Positions 31,234-40,729 of a stretch of 64,000 nt of DNA are shown piece by piece; position 1 is the stretch's first letter; each line of letters begins with the position of its first letter. The notes below the pieces were generated by a model. The model saw only the letters and a list, made by a program, of their open reading frames with translations. It searched no databases and had not been told where the DNA came from. Location of the stretch: assembly GCA_022414725.1 (NCBI GenBank), contig CM039462.1:37561186-37625185 (forward strand), written 5' to 3'. The translations under genes and the position numbers were made by a program. Origin of the DNA: Microglena sp. YARC. Its lineage: Eukaryota > Chlorophyta > Chlorophyceae > Chlamydomonadales > Chlamydomonadaceae.

Positions 31234-33576
31234 ATGGCAACGAAACCTCCGACAGTCGCGAAATTGAAGGAGCTACTAAAATTGGCCGAAGTAGCATACT
31301 CATCAAAGGACAAGAAGGACGATATTGTCCGTTTATGCGAAGACAATGGTCTCATCGCCAGACCCCCTCCAGAATACAAGACGGTGGAAAAGATGTGTGT
31401 CGTGAAATGCGCCCTGAAGAAGGCAATGAGTCTTGACGATGAAGAATTCGGTAAGTTTAGGGAGCATGTGGATCAGCTCGTCAATGTAGTGAGCCGCATG
31501 TTGCGGCGTTCCAGTCTGGTGCTGACTTTCCATGTCACGAGGCTCATGGAGGGCGACCTGCCGATTCCTAATATGTACGATATGAAGGATACCTACTGGA
31601 AGGATTGGCTAAGGATCGGAGTTGACGGTGTCTTCCCAGATGAAGAGAGTAGAATATCATACGAAGCCGTGAAAGACGTAATCGGAAAGGTGCTTGGTAG
31701 CGATGACCCTGACTACATCAACTCCTACCCTATCTATTTCGACCAGGTTTTGAACTATGCCGGTCACACATTGAGCACTGTCGTGTCGAACAACGCATGG
31801 GTTCCTTTGGTACCTCGTCTGACACGCCTCACTAAGGCTACTTTGAATGCACTGAAAGCTCCGAAGACCATCCGTGTGTACGACGTGATGAGGGTTATCC
31901 AACAAGAAATACAGGAGATGGAATCTTGGCCAGAGTCTGTTCAGGAGTATGTCCGTGAAGTTCGAGTCAGGCTGAAAGTTCCAGATGGAAGTCGACTTTA
32001 TGATGACTATGGCAAAGACATGGACTTCCCGACCATGGTCCGGTTCAATTATTGGATGCAGACACGGTTGGAGTCTATTGGTGCACGTCGTATCCGGTTG
32101 ATGCCCATCTTTAATGTCCAACGGGCGCATGTCCGCCTTGACATGAAGACCCTCGTGAACCTATTCAGGCACGTGTTCCCCAAAGACCCAAACATCGTCG
32201 AGCTTTCAAAGTGGAAAGATGTAAAGGATCCCGACCGCTTCATGTTGCCTCTGAAGCCTGCAGTTAAGAAGAAAAAATCATGTGGTCCTGGTGAATGGGA
32301 GGCATACAAGTTGGCCCAACAGAAGTACGATGCTGACGTTAATGATATCAAGGATACTGACGAGTACAGACATGCAAAGGGTAGGTATGACACGCTCGTG
32401 AACGCCCGAAAAACAGTCGCAGGTTCCTTCTTCAAGAAACCACCTGTCAAGACGGGGTGGGTGTTCGATTGTAGCATCTGTACTGACGGAGTCTCATTGA
32501 GCATGCAGTACAGCAAGACAGTACAGGTTCGTGTATCCGATCTGAAGAAGACAAGTAAGAGGTCTCGTGACGATGAAGGTATGAGCGTCTCAGAACAGTA
32601 TGACCATAAACTCAAAACGACATTGCCCGATATGGGTATCGTCGTTCTGGGTGTGGATCCTGGTAGGAGCAACATCGCTACAGTCACGTATCTGGCAGAC
32701 GACAAAAGCAAGACATGGAAGCTTACACGCGGAGCTTTTTACCACAAGTCTGGTATCAAGAAACAGAAAAAACAGCAAGAAAAACGTTTCTCAGACATGA
32801 TTCCTAGATGGGAGTCTCTTCGTGTAAATGGAGCAGCGTTGAGTACATCCAGGACAGATGATATCTCGGCTTACTTGAAAAATTACGATACGTTTTCCGA
32901 CGAGTGGTGGAGGATGGCACTCCTTCGCAGAGAATCCCGAGACAACTTTCAGAGGTACATTGGCAAGCGCAAGGCTATGGACTCATTTTGGGCAGGGATC
33001 AAGCGCAACATGAAGTTGGATCATCCTGACCTGAGGGTTCGCGTAGCATATGGTTCTGCAATCACGACTTTGAAGGCTACCGGACCAGGAGAGGTAGCTG
33101 TGCCTACGGGATCTATGTTCGCTTCCTGCAAGCGCCTCTTCAAAGAGGAGGTTCATGTGACAGATGAGTTCAAGACGACTCTCATGTCTTGGGAAACCGG
33201 TGCCAAGAAGGAATGTGTTTACAAAATTCCAAGTGTCCAAATAACCACGGAAGGGCAGATTCGTCTAGGTTACGAGTTGTTGGGTCACACCCCATTGAAG
33301 GAGACTCCAAAGGTCTCTTATCGCGACCAGTTGGCGGTGAGGGTGTACTGCACACGTAAACAAATCCAAGAAAAACACAGGAGGGGTGGCTTAGCCCCCT
33401 CTCTTGTCGACAACAACTCGATCAAGCGGTACCCTGAGGTACGAGGACTGCGATTCTCTCCAGAAACCAGCACTTACTCGGACCGGGACCGCTCCTCTGC
33501 TCTCACAATCGCAAGGCTGCACTGCATGGAACTGTTGGGTCAAGGGAGACCGCTTCCATTTTGCAGGGATGCGTGA
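31234..33576 (+). CDS. SAP-domain Fanzor RNA-guided nuclease, intact copy
   Basis: 780 residues from ATG 31234; the longer frame from 31177 only adds transposase-overlap codons, and copies A and C start at the same MATKPPTVAK. Residues ~6-40 form a SAP-like helix-extension-helix (KLKELLKLAEVAYSSKDKKDD), a DNA-binding motif. The long central part is family-specific. RuvC-I is GVDPGRSN with D475, RuvC-II is VTDEFKTT with E645, and RuvC-III is SDRDRSSA with D750 and D752. No CxxC zinc ribbon is seen. Fanzors cut DNA using an RNA encoded next to the gene, here presumably the hairpins at 33600-33670. By homology it should act in the nucleus or viral factory. Confidence 0.9.
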   Translation: MATKPPTVAKLKELLKLAEVAYSSKDKKDDIVRLCEDNGLIARPPPEYKTVEKMCVVKCALKKAMSLDDEEFGKFREHVDQLVNVVSRMLRRSSLVLTFHVTRLMEGDLPIPNMYDMKDTYWKDWLRIGVDGVFPDEESRISYEAVKDVIGKVLGSDDPDYINSYPIYFDQVLNYAGHTLSTVVSNNAWVPLVPRLTRLTKATLNALKAPKTIRVYDVMRVIQQEIQEMESWPESVQEYVREVRVRLKVPDGSRLYDDYGKDMDFPTMVRFNYWMQTRLESIGARRIRLMPIFNVQRAHVRLDMKTLVNLFRHVFPKDPNIVELSKWKDVKDPDRFMLPLKPAVKKKKSCGPGEWEAYKLAQQKYDADVNDIKDTDEYRHAKGRYDTLVNARKTVAGSFFKKPPVKTGWVFDCSICTDGVSLSMQYSKTVQVRVSDLKKTSKRSRDDEGMSVSEQYDHKLKTTLPDMGIVVLGVDPGRSNIATVTYLADDKSKTWKLTRGAFYHKSGIKKQKKQQEKRFSDMIPRWESLRVNGAALSTSRTDDISAYLKNYDTFSDEWWRMALLRRESRDNFQRYIGKRKAMDSFWAGIKRNMKLDHPDLRVRVAYGSAITTLKATGPGEVAVPTGSMFASCKRLFKEEVHVTDEFKTTLMSWETGAKKECVYKIPSVQITTEGQIRLGYELLGHTPLKETPKVSYRDQLAVRVYCTRKQIQEKHRRGGLAPSLVDNNSIKRYPEVRGLRFSPETSTYSDRDRSSALTIARLHCMELLGQGRPLPFCRDA

Positions 33577-33599
33577 TGGTTGATGGGCTACAAAAAAAC

Positions 33600-33670
33600 A
33601 TGATGGTGTTCCACTGCCCCGTGGGTTGCTACACCATAAAGGTTACACCATAAGGTGTACCGTACACTCC
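33600..33670 (+). ncRNA. Candidate Fanzor guide-RNA scaffold (copy B)
   Basis: Hairpin 1: ATGGTGT (33603) pairs with ACACCAT (33631), inner CCAC/GTGG. Hairpin 2: TACACC-ATAA-GGTGTA (33644-33659). Compared with copies A and C the third outer pair changes from T-A to G-C on both sides, a compensatory change. It lies between the Fanzor stop and the terminal repeat, where TnpB/Fanzor guide RNAs are encoded. Confidence 0.65.
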
Positions 33671-33711
33671 AGGAGGCGGTTTCATTTTAGTATTCCGTCG
33701 AGTGTAGCTGT

Positions 33712-33948
33712 ATGCGATGGATGAGGTGGGATTATAGATTGCGGCGTATTGTCGTGGGATTGGTCTCATGGCATAGCTGCGCAAGCCTGGGCGTGGTCGA
33801 CGAGCAGCGCCAGGCCCTCAGCGCCGGCACTAGGGAGGCCTTCGAGGCCAGGCGGGGCCGGATCCTCGAGTGGTGGCTGAGGCAGCTGCGGGACGGAGAG
33901 GAGGACGCAGAGTTCCTTGCCGACCTCGTGCGAGGCGCCAGGTGGTAG
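33712..33948 (+). CDS. Unrecognised Arg/Glu-rich fragment
   Basis: It reads VVDEQRQALSAGTREAFEAR and ILEWWLRQLRDGEEDAEF, helical and GC-richer than its neighbours. It may be a remnant of a gene cut by copy B. Low support. Confidence 0.3.
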   Translation: MRWMRWDYRLRRIVVGLVSWHSCASLGVVDEQRQALSAGTREAFEARRGRILEWWLRQLRDGEEDAEFLADLVRGARW

Positions 33949-33959
33949 AGTGCAGACAA

Positions 33960-34719
33960 CGCACAATAAAGATTATGGATAGCGCTACCATGAGCCCGAT
34001 TCCAACATATAGAATGTTTGAGTTGTTGTACAATTTCGAGCAACCCAGAACAACGAACGATATTACGTGTTCGAGAGAGGTCGTTGGGTCCGCGGACTTC
34101 CTCATGAGCTCACGGCTAAAATGCGTCCAAGAGTTGTTCAGGTCGTGTGTGAACTTGATGCATGATTGAGGAGATGTGGGGTGGATGCAAAGGAAGTGCA
34201 GTTTCAGCAGGATACGTATTTCCCCTGGAGGATGTATCCTTTGACGCAATGATAATCATTGTTGTAATCGACCCCATTGAAGTCCAGAGTTGAGAGGACG
34301 CTCTTGTTTGACTCGATTGTTGTGTATGTTGTGGTGTTTTCGTTCAGTGCAAGGATGATGCGTATAAATACATTGCCACATTGAGGGACGTATTTGAACG
34401 GCGCATCGTAATGGCAGTCACTGAGGACAACATCACTGTTGCGCCTCTTCAGCGGATCAACGCTCAAGTATACTTCGTCGCTATTCTTTTCCGGGACGAT
34501 ACGGTAGCCTGGATAAGATTCCTGTATCTTGTCAATAATGACTGGCGCATCCCGCAATGCTTTTATGGAATTGCGCACATGCAAGGGTGCGTCAATGGTG
34601 TCAATCCAGTAATGGACAGACGTCACATTTTCATCGTTATATCTTATTGACTTAAAATACGAGGTGATATTTTGGGCATGGTTTGCGTAAGCGTACGTTG
34701 GAAGCTTACCTTCAATCAT
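33960..34719 (-). pseudogene. Putative viral membrane protein with C-terminal TM helix, frameshifted
   Basis: From ATG 34719 a soluble domain includes LSDCHYDAPFKYVPQCG and IILALNENTTTYTT. The HxD-like motif and layout recall a family of giant-virus proteins with a soluble domain and a tail anchor; whether it is a 2OG-type fold is unclear. The frame stops at 34204. A second frame continues from about 34210 through LHFLCIHPTSPQSC to NILYVGIGLMVALSIIFIV, a clear transmembrane helix, then RCL. One frameshift separates the two. Confidence 0.55.
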
Positions 34720-34775
34720 GTTTATTCATCGGATACATAAAAACCGGTAGGTGTTCCTTGAACCCAATGGGTAGA

Positions 34776-35078
34776 TTAGCTAAAGGCGAGCACATATTTT
34801 TGCCCTTCATCTCTGTATTTCAGATGGCCCAAAGGATAACAATGCAAGCTGCTGACAAACCCAGGTGGGTCGGTCGGTTTAGCGCTCACACTCGCCTCTC
34901 TGGAAACTGGGGTTTTAGGGGGAGGCGAGGGAACACAGATTACATCCGGTTGCTCCACGTTGTAATTTAGAGCAGGAACTGGTAAATCTTGAGGATGAGG
35001 CCAGGGAAATCTGGACCACTCTGTCGACTGACCGATAGGAGTGAGATACTGGTAAATACACGAGAATAAACCCAACAT
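34776..35078 (-). CDS. Small proline-rich protein downstream of JmjC
   Basis: 100 residues. A hydrophobic start (MLGLFSCIYQYL) is followed by a Pro-rich segment (VPSPPPKTPVSRE). The ATG lies 3 bp after the JmjC stop, as in compact viral gene arrangements. No family recognised. Confidence 0.4.
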   Translation of the reverse strand: MLGLFSCIYQYLTPIGQSTEWSRFPWPHPQDLPVPALNYNVEQPDVICVPSPPPKTPVSREASVSAKPTDPPGFVSSLHCYPLGHLKYRDEGQKYVLAFS

Positions 35079-35081
35079 ATT

Positions 35082-35978
35082 TTATGTTGCTTGTGTCAAC
35101 GAATCGGGTACATGACCCTTCGTCATCATATCAACATTATCTTTGATAACTGCATCCAGTGTGACGTAATCTTCTGGGCATCTATCCTGAAAAAAACCAG
35201 ATCCAAATATTTTTCTGTAATATGCATATAAAGGAAATTCTTCCAATCTTTCGAAATCAAAAGCTAGCTTCCAATTTGGTAAAACATTCACAACACTGTG
35301 AATCCATCCTGGAGCCACATGAACTACCTGTCCATGGCTTTGGGAAACAATTCGGACCAAGTTTGGGACTTGGCGATGTAATTGAAACATTTCATCCGCT
35401 GACAACAAGGGAAAGTCAGTTTTTAGTCTAATAGCTTCCTCAAACTTGTCTCTGACTACCTTCACACAATTGCCAGACTGCACAAAAGCAATAAATTCTT
35501 CAAATTCCCAAGGGGGGATAAAAAGCCAATATGCTAATGGACCAGTCACACCTGGGGTCAATGAGAAAGCAACATTAAGTCCCCGGGTAATATCCCAATG
35601 CAAACCAGTTCCATCTCCTCCTTGCATTGACAGAAACAACATCGTTTTCATACGTATGTTCTGGTCAGGGCGGATATTTACTGCATCAGCGTCAATAAAT
35701 AAAGCCTTCGCTATACTATCTAGCTGATTGTTGTGCAATAAATCCAATGTGGATTGGAAGTATACACGTCGGATGAAATACTCAGTGTTTTGGACAGTCA
35801 ATTTAGTGACACGAGGAATATTAATTCTTATTTTCTCGGAAAGCATGTTAAACTTTTCTTCAGAATCGAAGGAGTCCTGAATGATTCTGAACAACTCGGA
35901 TGCTGTGGGTAATACCTCCCACGATGTGGAGACAATAGTGGGAGCGTATCTGTGCATATCAATCGTAATTGCCCGCAT
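35082..35978 (-). CDS. JmjC-domain (cupin) dioxygenase-like protein
   Basis: 298 residues. JmjC enzymes use Fe(II) and 2-oxoglutarate to hydroxylate or demethylate proteins, often histones. The iron triad is visible: H127 and D129 in GLHWDITRG, and H227 in APGWIHSVVN. The preceding strand MKTMLFLSMQGG and following FSLTPGVTGP fit the fold. Substrate cannot be told. The start overlaps the end of the upstream exon (35959-36195) by 20 bp in another frame, so an unseen splice or a bicistronic layout is possible. A chromodomain gene lies 5 kb away, which may hint at chromatin-related roles. Confidence 0.8.
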   Translation of the reverse strand: MRAITIDMHRYAPTIVSTSWEVLPTASELFRIIQDSFDSEEKFNMLSEKIRINIPRVTKLTVQNTEYFIRRVYFQSTLDLLHNNQLDSIAKALFIDADAVNIRPDQNIRMKTMLFLSMQGGDGTGLHWDITRGLNVAFSLTPGVTGPLAYWLFIPPWEFEEFIAFVQSGNCVKVVRDKFEEAIRLKTDFPLLSADEMFQLHRQVPNLVRIVSQSHGQVVHVAPGWIHSVVNVLPNWKLAFDFERLEEFPLYAYYRKIFGSGFFQDRCPEDYVTLDAVIKDNVDMMTKGHVPDSLTQAT

Positions 35979-36195
35979 TAGAAACTAACTCCAACACCTT
36001 CCTAGCTACAGCAGAGATGTCCTTATCCAAAAATATAGTCGCGTGAGTACCCAACACTCTCATATCCCAACATAATGGGCACACAAGATGGTTATCATAA
36101 GTGTACGTCAGAATTTCGGTTTTAATTCTGCAATACATACAGCCTGCACTTGAATCGGAATTGGACACCTTCACGCGAGCGTCTCGGATGTCAGT
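35959..36195 (-). CDS. Exon with CxxC pairs of a spliced minus-strand gene
   Basis: After a TTTATTTGTAG acceptor (AG at 36196-36197 on the minus strand) the exon reads TDIRDARVKVSNSDSS, then GCMYC and VCPLCWDMR, a possible zinc-binding pair. It is phase 0 with the donor at 37128. It stops at 35959 (NAGNYD). The function is unknown. Confidence 0.55.
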   Translation of the reverse strand, partial: TDIRDARVKVSNSDSSAGCMYCRIKTEILTYTYDNHLVCPLCWDMRVLGTHATIFLDKDISAVARKVLELVSNAGNYD

Positions 36196-37128
36196 CTACA
36201 AATAAAGGATACAGTAAGTAGTAAGACGAAGGAGAGTAAATTAATTTTGACAATACAAGTGCTTGACGTGACAGTAACAGTACAATCAAGAACAACCAAT
36301 GAATTTGACAAGGGCACAACCCTGTTTGAAGACACATCTCACTGCACCAGTCATCCTACAAGTAGGTCTGACAATTGCCAATGAATTCGTCAATTCATAC
36401 ATAAGTTTATGCCAAGGCATCATCCATTAATTGATTCAGTATGACCTTAAGTGCTTAACATGACAAAGTACAATCAAGAACCAATGAATTTGACAAGGGC
36501 ACAAACCATGTTTGAAGACACACATCTCACTGCACCAGTCATCCTACAAGTAGGTCTGACAATTGCCAATGAATTCGTCAATTCATACATAAGTTTATGC
36601 CAAGGCATCATCCATTAATTGATTCAGTATGACCATAAGTGCTTGACATGACAAAGTACAATCAAGAACCAATGAATTTGACAAGGGCACAACCCTGTTT
36701 GAAGACACATCTCACTGCACCAGTCATCCTACAAGTAGGTCTGACAATTGCCAATGAATTCGTCAATTCATACATAAGTTTATGCCAAGGCATCATCCAT
36801 TAATTGATTCAGTATGACCTTAAGTGCTTGACATGACAAAGTACAATCAAGAACCAATGAATTTGACAAGGGCACAACCCTGTTTGAAGACACATCTCAC
36901 TGCACCAGTCATCCTACAAGTAGGTCTGACAATTGCCAATGAATTCGTCAATTCATACATAAGTTTATGCCAATGCATCATCCATTAATTAATTCAGTAT
37001 GACCATACACAAGTGCTTGACATGACAGTAACATTACAAAATGCAAAGGTAGCATGCAGTAACATCATAACAATCAAGAGAAACCTATGAATTAAACAAG
37101 TAAAGTACGTCACAAAAATCAAACTCAC
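36196..37128 (-). other. Predicted spliceosomal intron filled with a ~186-bp tandem repeat
   Basis: The donor is CTA|GTGAGT at 37128 and the acceptor is at 36196, both phase 0. It holds about four copies of a ~186-bp unit (GTGCTTGACATGACAAAGTAC ... CCATTAATTGATTCAGTATG) from 36260 to 37016. Confidence 0.65.
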
Positions 37129-37662
37129 TAGGGGTTGCTTGAAGAAATCAGCTTCTGGGTTGAATGTAGCGTGCAAGATTCCTTTGGTGTTAACCTCAAT
37201 GAAGGCTGCTCCCATGAGAATTGAGATGGTCATTATGCACATCAACAACTCTCCTCTTCGTGTGGACTTCAGAATGGACTTCACAGTCATCCCTGTGCAA
37301 TGGGGTTCCATGGGGAATGCAGTTTGTCGGTTTAAGGACAACAACAAGATTCTATTTATTGTGATAACAGGTGGATCCCGAAAAAGTAGTTTGTGACGGA
37401 AGGACGGACACAAACACACAGTTGACAGAAATATCCCACAATCAAAAATTTTATTCGGGTTGATGCACAGGAAATTTAACCAATTAGAGGTATAGTTGAA
37501 TTTTTTGAGTCGTTGATTGAACACATAGTCTTGAAAGCCTGGACACGTGGCATCTGAATTATGGTCAACCGCTGGCATTAAAACCTCTTGGGAGTCAGAC
37601 TGAACAGAAGCACCCATAGACAGCTCACCCACCTCATACATGACATCAAGGATGCGGCCCAC
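37129..37662 (-). CDS. Upstream exon of the spliced minus-strand gene
   Basis: Open frame from GTG 37662 (stop just upstream), with ATG 37641 (MYEVGELSMGAS) as a plausible start or after an acceptor. Content includes VDHNSDATCPGFQDYVFNQR and GEVNTK-like strands, ending FNPEADFFKQPL before the donor. No domain recognised. An internal short intron cannot be excluded. Confidence 0.45.
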
Positions 37663-37792
37663 TCAAGAATAGACCTGTTTCTGATCTGCCTGTAATACGG
37701 TGGACAATGACAAGCTGCTCCAAACTATGTATGACCTTGGGATCACCGTAGATGTCATTGAAACAGTGAAAGGAATTTACAAGGAGGCTACT

Positions 37793-37835
37793 ACAGTCGG
37801 CGGAACAGTAAAATGAAACATCCCAACAAACGGTG
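37793..37835 (+). mobile_element. Solo transposase-side end (437-bp type)
   Basis: TACAGTCGGCGGAACAGTAA followed by ATGAAACATCCCAACAAACGG; the rest of the element is gone. Confidence 0.75.
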
Positions 37836-38095
37836 GCAAACACAAAACAACTACACATACATGGTCGCACAGACAAGTACGGTACATACACACACATCAG
37901 GCAAACATGAACACACTCAGCCAATCAAGCATGCACACAGAAACAATGTGCTTTCCATGTAATGCCACACAGCAATGTGCTAGTACAGACATACACATCT
38001 GGCTATCCATGCACAACAAGACAACCCCATGCAAACATGAACACATTCTAATATACACGCACGCATGCACAAAAAATATTGCCATCCTTACACTT
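37836..38095. other. CA-rich low-complexity tract
   Basis: Repeated CACAC, CATGCACAAC and TACACA strings; related sequence resumes at 38260-38420. No gene. It probably belongs to an intron or intergenic space split by elements. Confidence 0.5.
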
Positions 38096-38252
38096 AATGG
38101 GCGTTCCTGCCTCCCGGCCGATTTTTTAAAATTTTTAATCAGGATCTTGAACGACTCGCTAGCTTGAGACATAAGCACCAAGGAATCGCAATTTCGCTCC
38201 ATACCATGTTTCGCAACAATTCAAAATCGGCCGGGAGGCAGGAACGCCCATT
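38096..38252. mobile_element. AATGGGCG element, copy 5, inverted, TSD ACTT
   Basis: 157 bp in the opposite orientation to the others, flanked by ACTT on both sides. Confidence 0.9.
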
Positions 38253-38421
38253 ACTTCCACACTTCACTGTCCATTCCGACACACACATCTGGATGTCCAT
38301 GCACTACAAGATGACCCCATGCAAACACAAACACACTCAAAAACACGGATATGCAAGCACAATACAAATTAATATCCATTCACTTCCACACAGAACTCTG
38401 CACACACACACACCTGGCTAC

Positions 38422-38858
38422 TACAGTCGGCGGAACAGTAAAATGAAACATCCCAATAAACGGTATAAGGCGTCGACAGACATTATAGTGTACGAGTGGA
38501 TGGTCCTACAAAATGGCCCGTCCAGCAAAGAAACCTCCTTTCATGACGCATTGCACATCAACAAAGACCCCGTGTTCTTTTGGGCCACGGTACCGGGGAA
38601 GAGTCGATCGCTTAAGTGCGGCTGGTCCTTCAATGGACACTCTCGAAAGTACCGACAAAAGAACGATACGGAGTCTGCAGGATGGAGAGCCGTGATCTAA
38701 AAAAGAACCACGATATTCTCGTTAACATCCTGCAATTTGTTGATTCAAAATCGTATTGGTGTTCCACTGCCCCGTGGGTTGCTACACCATTTGGTTACAC
38801 CGTAAGGTGTGCCGTACACTCCAGAAAACGGTTTCATTTTAGTATTCCGTCAAGTGTA
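38422..38858 (+). mobile_element. 437-bp non-autonomous element, copy F3
   Basis: The reference form: TACAGTCGGCGGAACAGTAA start, 85-codon ORF (38443-38700), both candidate hairpins (38757-38815), end CCGTCAAGTGTA. TA borders. Confidence 0.92.
38443..38700 (+). CDS. 85-codon ORF carried by the 437-bp elements
   Basis: The ATG lies inside the terminal repeat (AAAATGAAACATCCC). The product is Trp- and Lys-rich (VYEWMVLQNG; FFWATVPGKSRSLKCGWSFN). It is open in all four copies (19824-20081, 28289-28546, 57690-57947), but the copies are too similar for this to prove selection. It is unrelated to the transposase or Fanzor. It could be a captured exon or a small regulator. Confidence 0.4.
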   Translation: MKHPNKRYKASTDIIVYEWMVLQNGPSSKETSFHDALHINKDPVFFWATVPGKSRSLKCGWSFNGHSRKYRQKNDTESAGWRAVI

Positions 38859-38890
38859 ATAAATCATTATTATCATTTCAAATTACTCAC

Positions 38891-39083
38891 CAAGATTGGA
38901 TGTGTCTTCTTTAAAAGCATCACCCCCCCCACTTCCTTCAACTACCAAGGCTGATCCGAACAATGAAGGACTACGCATTGACACGGATGCTGCAGCCTTT
39001 AGCTTTGCAGCTTTCCTCACACCTCTTAGGGACTTATTCGAGGGTCCCTTAGTATTCTGGGCTACCTGGGTTGACTTGGGCAT
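38891..39083 (-). CDS. Possible first exon, basic N-terminus
   Basis: MPKSTQVAQNTKGPSNKSLR and later SLFGSALVVEGSGGGDAF, ending ACATCCAATCTTG|GTGAGTAATT at 38890, a good donor (phase 1). A continuing exon was not identified; transposable elements fill the next 1.1 kb. It could begin the gene whose exons lie at 37662-35959. Confidence 0.4.
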
Positions 39084-39164
39084 GTTTCCTGTGTTACGAA
39101 ATAATGGAGCATATAATCAGTCAGGGAGGAAGAAGGTTCAGCAGCAGCATCTAACAACTATCCT

Positions 39165-40360
39165 GTAAGCTATATCCGACCAGCTCGACTCGATCTAGCA
39201 TCCTGTCAGTTATCGAACAGTCGCGACAGTGCAGGCATTGCAGCAGCAGCAGCATCTAACAACTATCCTGTAAGCTATATCCGACCAGCTCGACTCGATC
39301 TAGCATCATGTCAGTTATCGAACAGTCGCGACAGTGCAGCAGCAGCATCTAACAACTATCCTGTAAGCTATATCCGACCAGCTCGACTCGATCTAGCATC
39401 ATGTCAGTTATCGAACAGTCGCGACGGTGCAGCAGCAGCATCTAACAACTATCCTGTAAGCTATATCCGACTAGCTCGACTCGATCTAGCATCATGTCAG
39501 TTATCGAACAGTCGCGACGGTGCAGCAGCAGCAGCAGAAGCAGCAACAGAAGCAGCAGAAGCAGCAACATAAGCAGCAGAAGCAGCAACAGAAGCAGCAG
39601 CAGAAGCAGCAGAAGCATCAGCAGCATCTAACAACTATCCTGTAAGCTATATCCGACCAGCTCGACTCGATCTAGCATCATGTCAGTTATCGAACAGTCG
39701 CGACGGTGCAGCAGCAGAAGCAGCAGCAGAAGCAGTAGCATCAGCAGCAGCAGAAGCAGCAGCAGCAGAAGCAGCAGCAGCAGAAGCAGCAGAAGCAGCA
39801 GCAACAGAAGCAGCAGCAGCATCTAACAACTATCCTGTAAGCTATATCCGACCAGCTCGACTCGATCTAGCATCCTGTCAGTTATCGAACAGTCGCGACA
39901 GTGCAGGCAGGCATTGCATCAGCAGCAGCAGCAGCAGCAGCTAACAACTATCCTGTAAGCTATATCCGACCAGCTCGACTCGATCTAGCATCCTATAAGA
40001 TATCGAACAGTCGCGACAGTGCAGGCAGGCATTGCAGCAGCAGCAGCATCTAACAACTATCCTGTTAGCTAGATCCGACCAACTTCACCTGGTTGATCGA
40101 ACAAACGCGATTGAGCGAGAGAGCAAGTACTTCCTGAGCAATGCGAGAAAGCACTTCCTGAGAGAGCGAGCGAGCACTTCCTGAGCAATGCAATTCAAAT
40201 TAGCGAACAGGCGATGCAACTCGTCGCGAAATCCTGGAAGCTATTTCAAAGACACCTCACCTTGGGCTTCCGAATTTCCAGGAATTGAGTGGTAACCAGC
40301 GAAAGATGTGGTGCATCATCGCTGGACCGAGTATATGAACCTACTAAACCCTTATCATGT
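39165..40360. repeat. Left arm of a large inverted repeat array
   Basis: About eight ~100-130-bp units (CAACTATCCTGTAAGCTATATC ... GAACAGTCGCGACAGTGCAG) with (AGC)n/(AGA AGC)n insertions, then a unique part (40085-40360) reading CAGGCGATGCAACTCGTCGCG. The reverse complement recurs at 44485-45990. No gene; Leu-run ORFs on the other strand are artefacts of the triplet repeats. Confidence 0.85.
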
Positions 40361-40729
40361 TTCAGCTCGCGCGACGTTTGCGGTCAGCCAGCATTCCGAC
40401 GAACCCGTAGATCAATACTATACTATACAACCCGTTTGCGGTCAGCCAGCATTCCGACGATATACTATACAAGATCAATACTATTCTTCTATTCTACTCA
40501 TTTTATTCTAGGACTACTGCATCGAGATGGAAACTTCTATGAATGTGGTGAGCTACTGACGACTGCGTGCGCTCGTGTTTTCCCAGCTACTGACGACTGC
40601 GTGCGCTCGTGTTTTCCCAGCTACTGACGACTGCGTGCGCTCGTGTTTTCCTAGCTACTGACGACTGCCCCTGTGATTTTGTTGGGGCACTGATTTCACT
40701 GTTTACACTGCTTTTTATTGCTGGCGCAG
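40361..40729. other. Putative intron or leader with short tandem repeats
   Basis: GCGGTCAGCCAGCATTCCGACGA occurs twice and AGCTACTGACGACTGCGTGCGCTCG three times (40546-40650). It ends in the acceptor TTTTTATTGCTGGCGCAG at 40729. The upstream exon was not found. Confidence 0.5.

Larger units (their letters stand above)
30247..33706 (+). mobile_element. Fanzor/IS630-like transposon, copy B (3.46 kb)
   Basis: The transposase-side end is TACAGTCGGCGGAACAGTAA at 30247 and the Fanzor-side end finishes CCGTCGAGTGTA at 33706, with TA borders. The order is transposase, Fanzor, hairpin region, all on the plus strand. Its Fanzor is the only uninterrupted one in the window. The transposase has one T-run frameshift. 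Confidence 0.94.

Noticed and set aside
39442..39822. Poly-leucine ORFs
   Set aside because: Translation of (AGC)n triplet arrays in the opposite strand.
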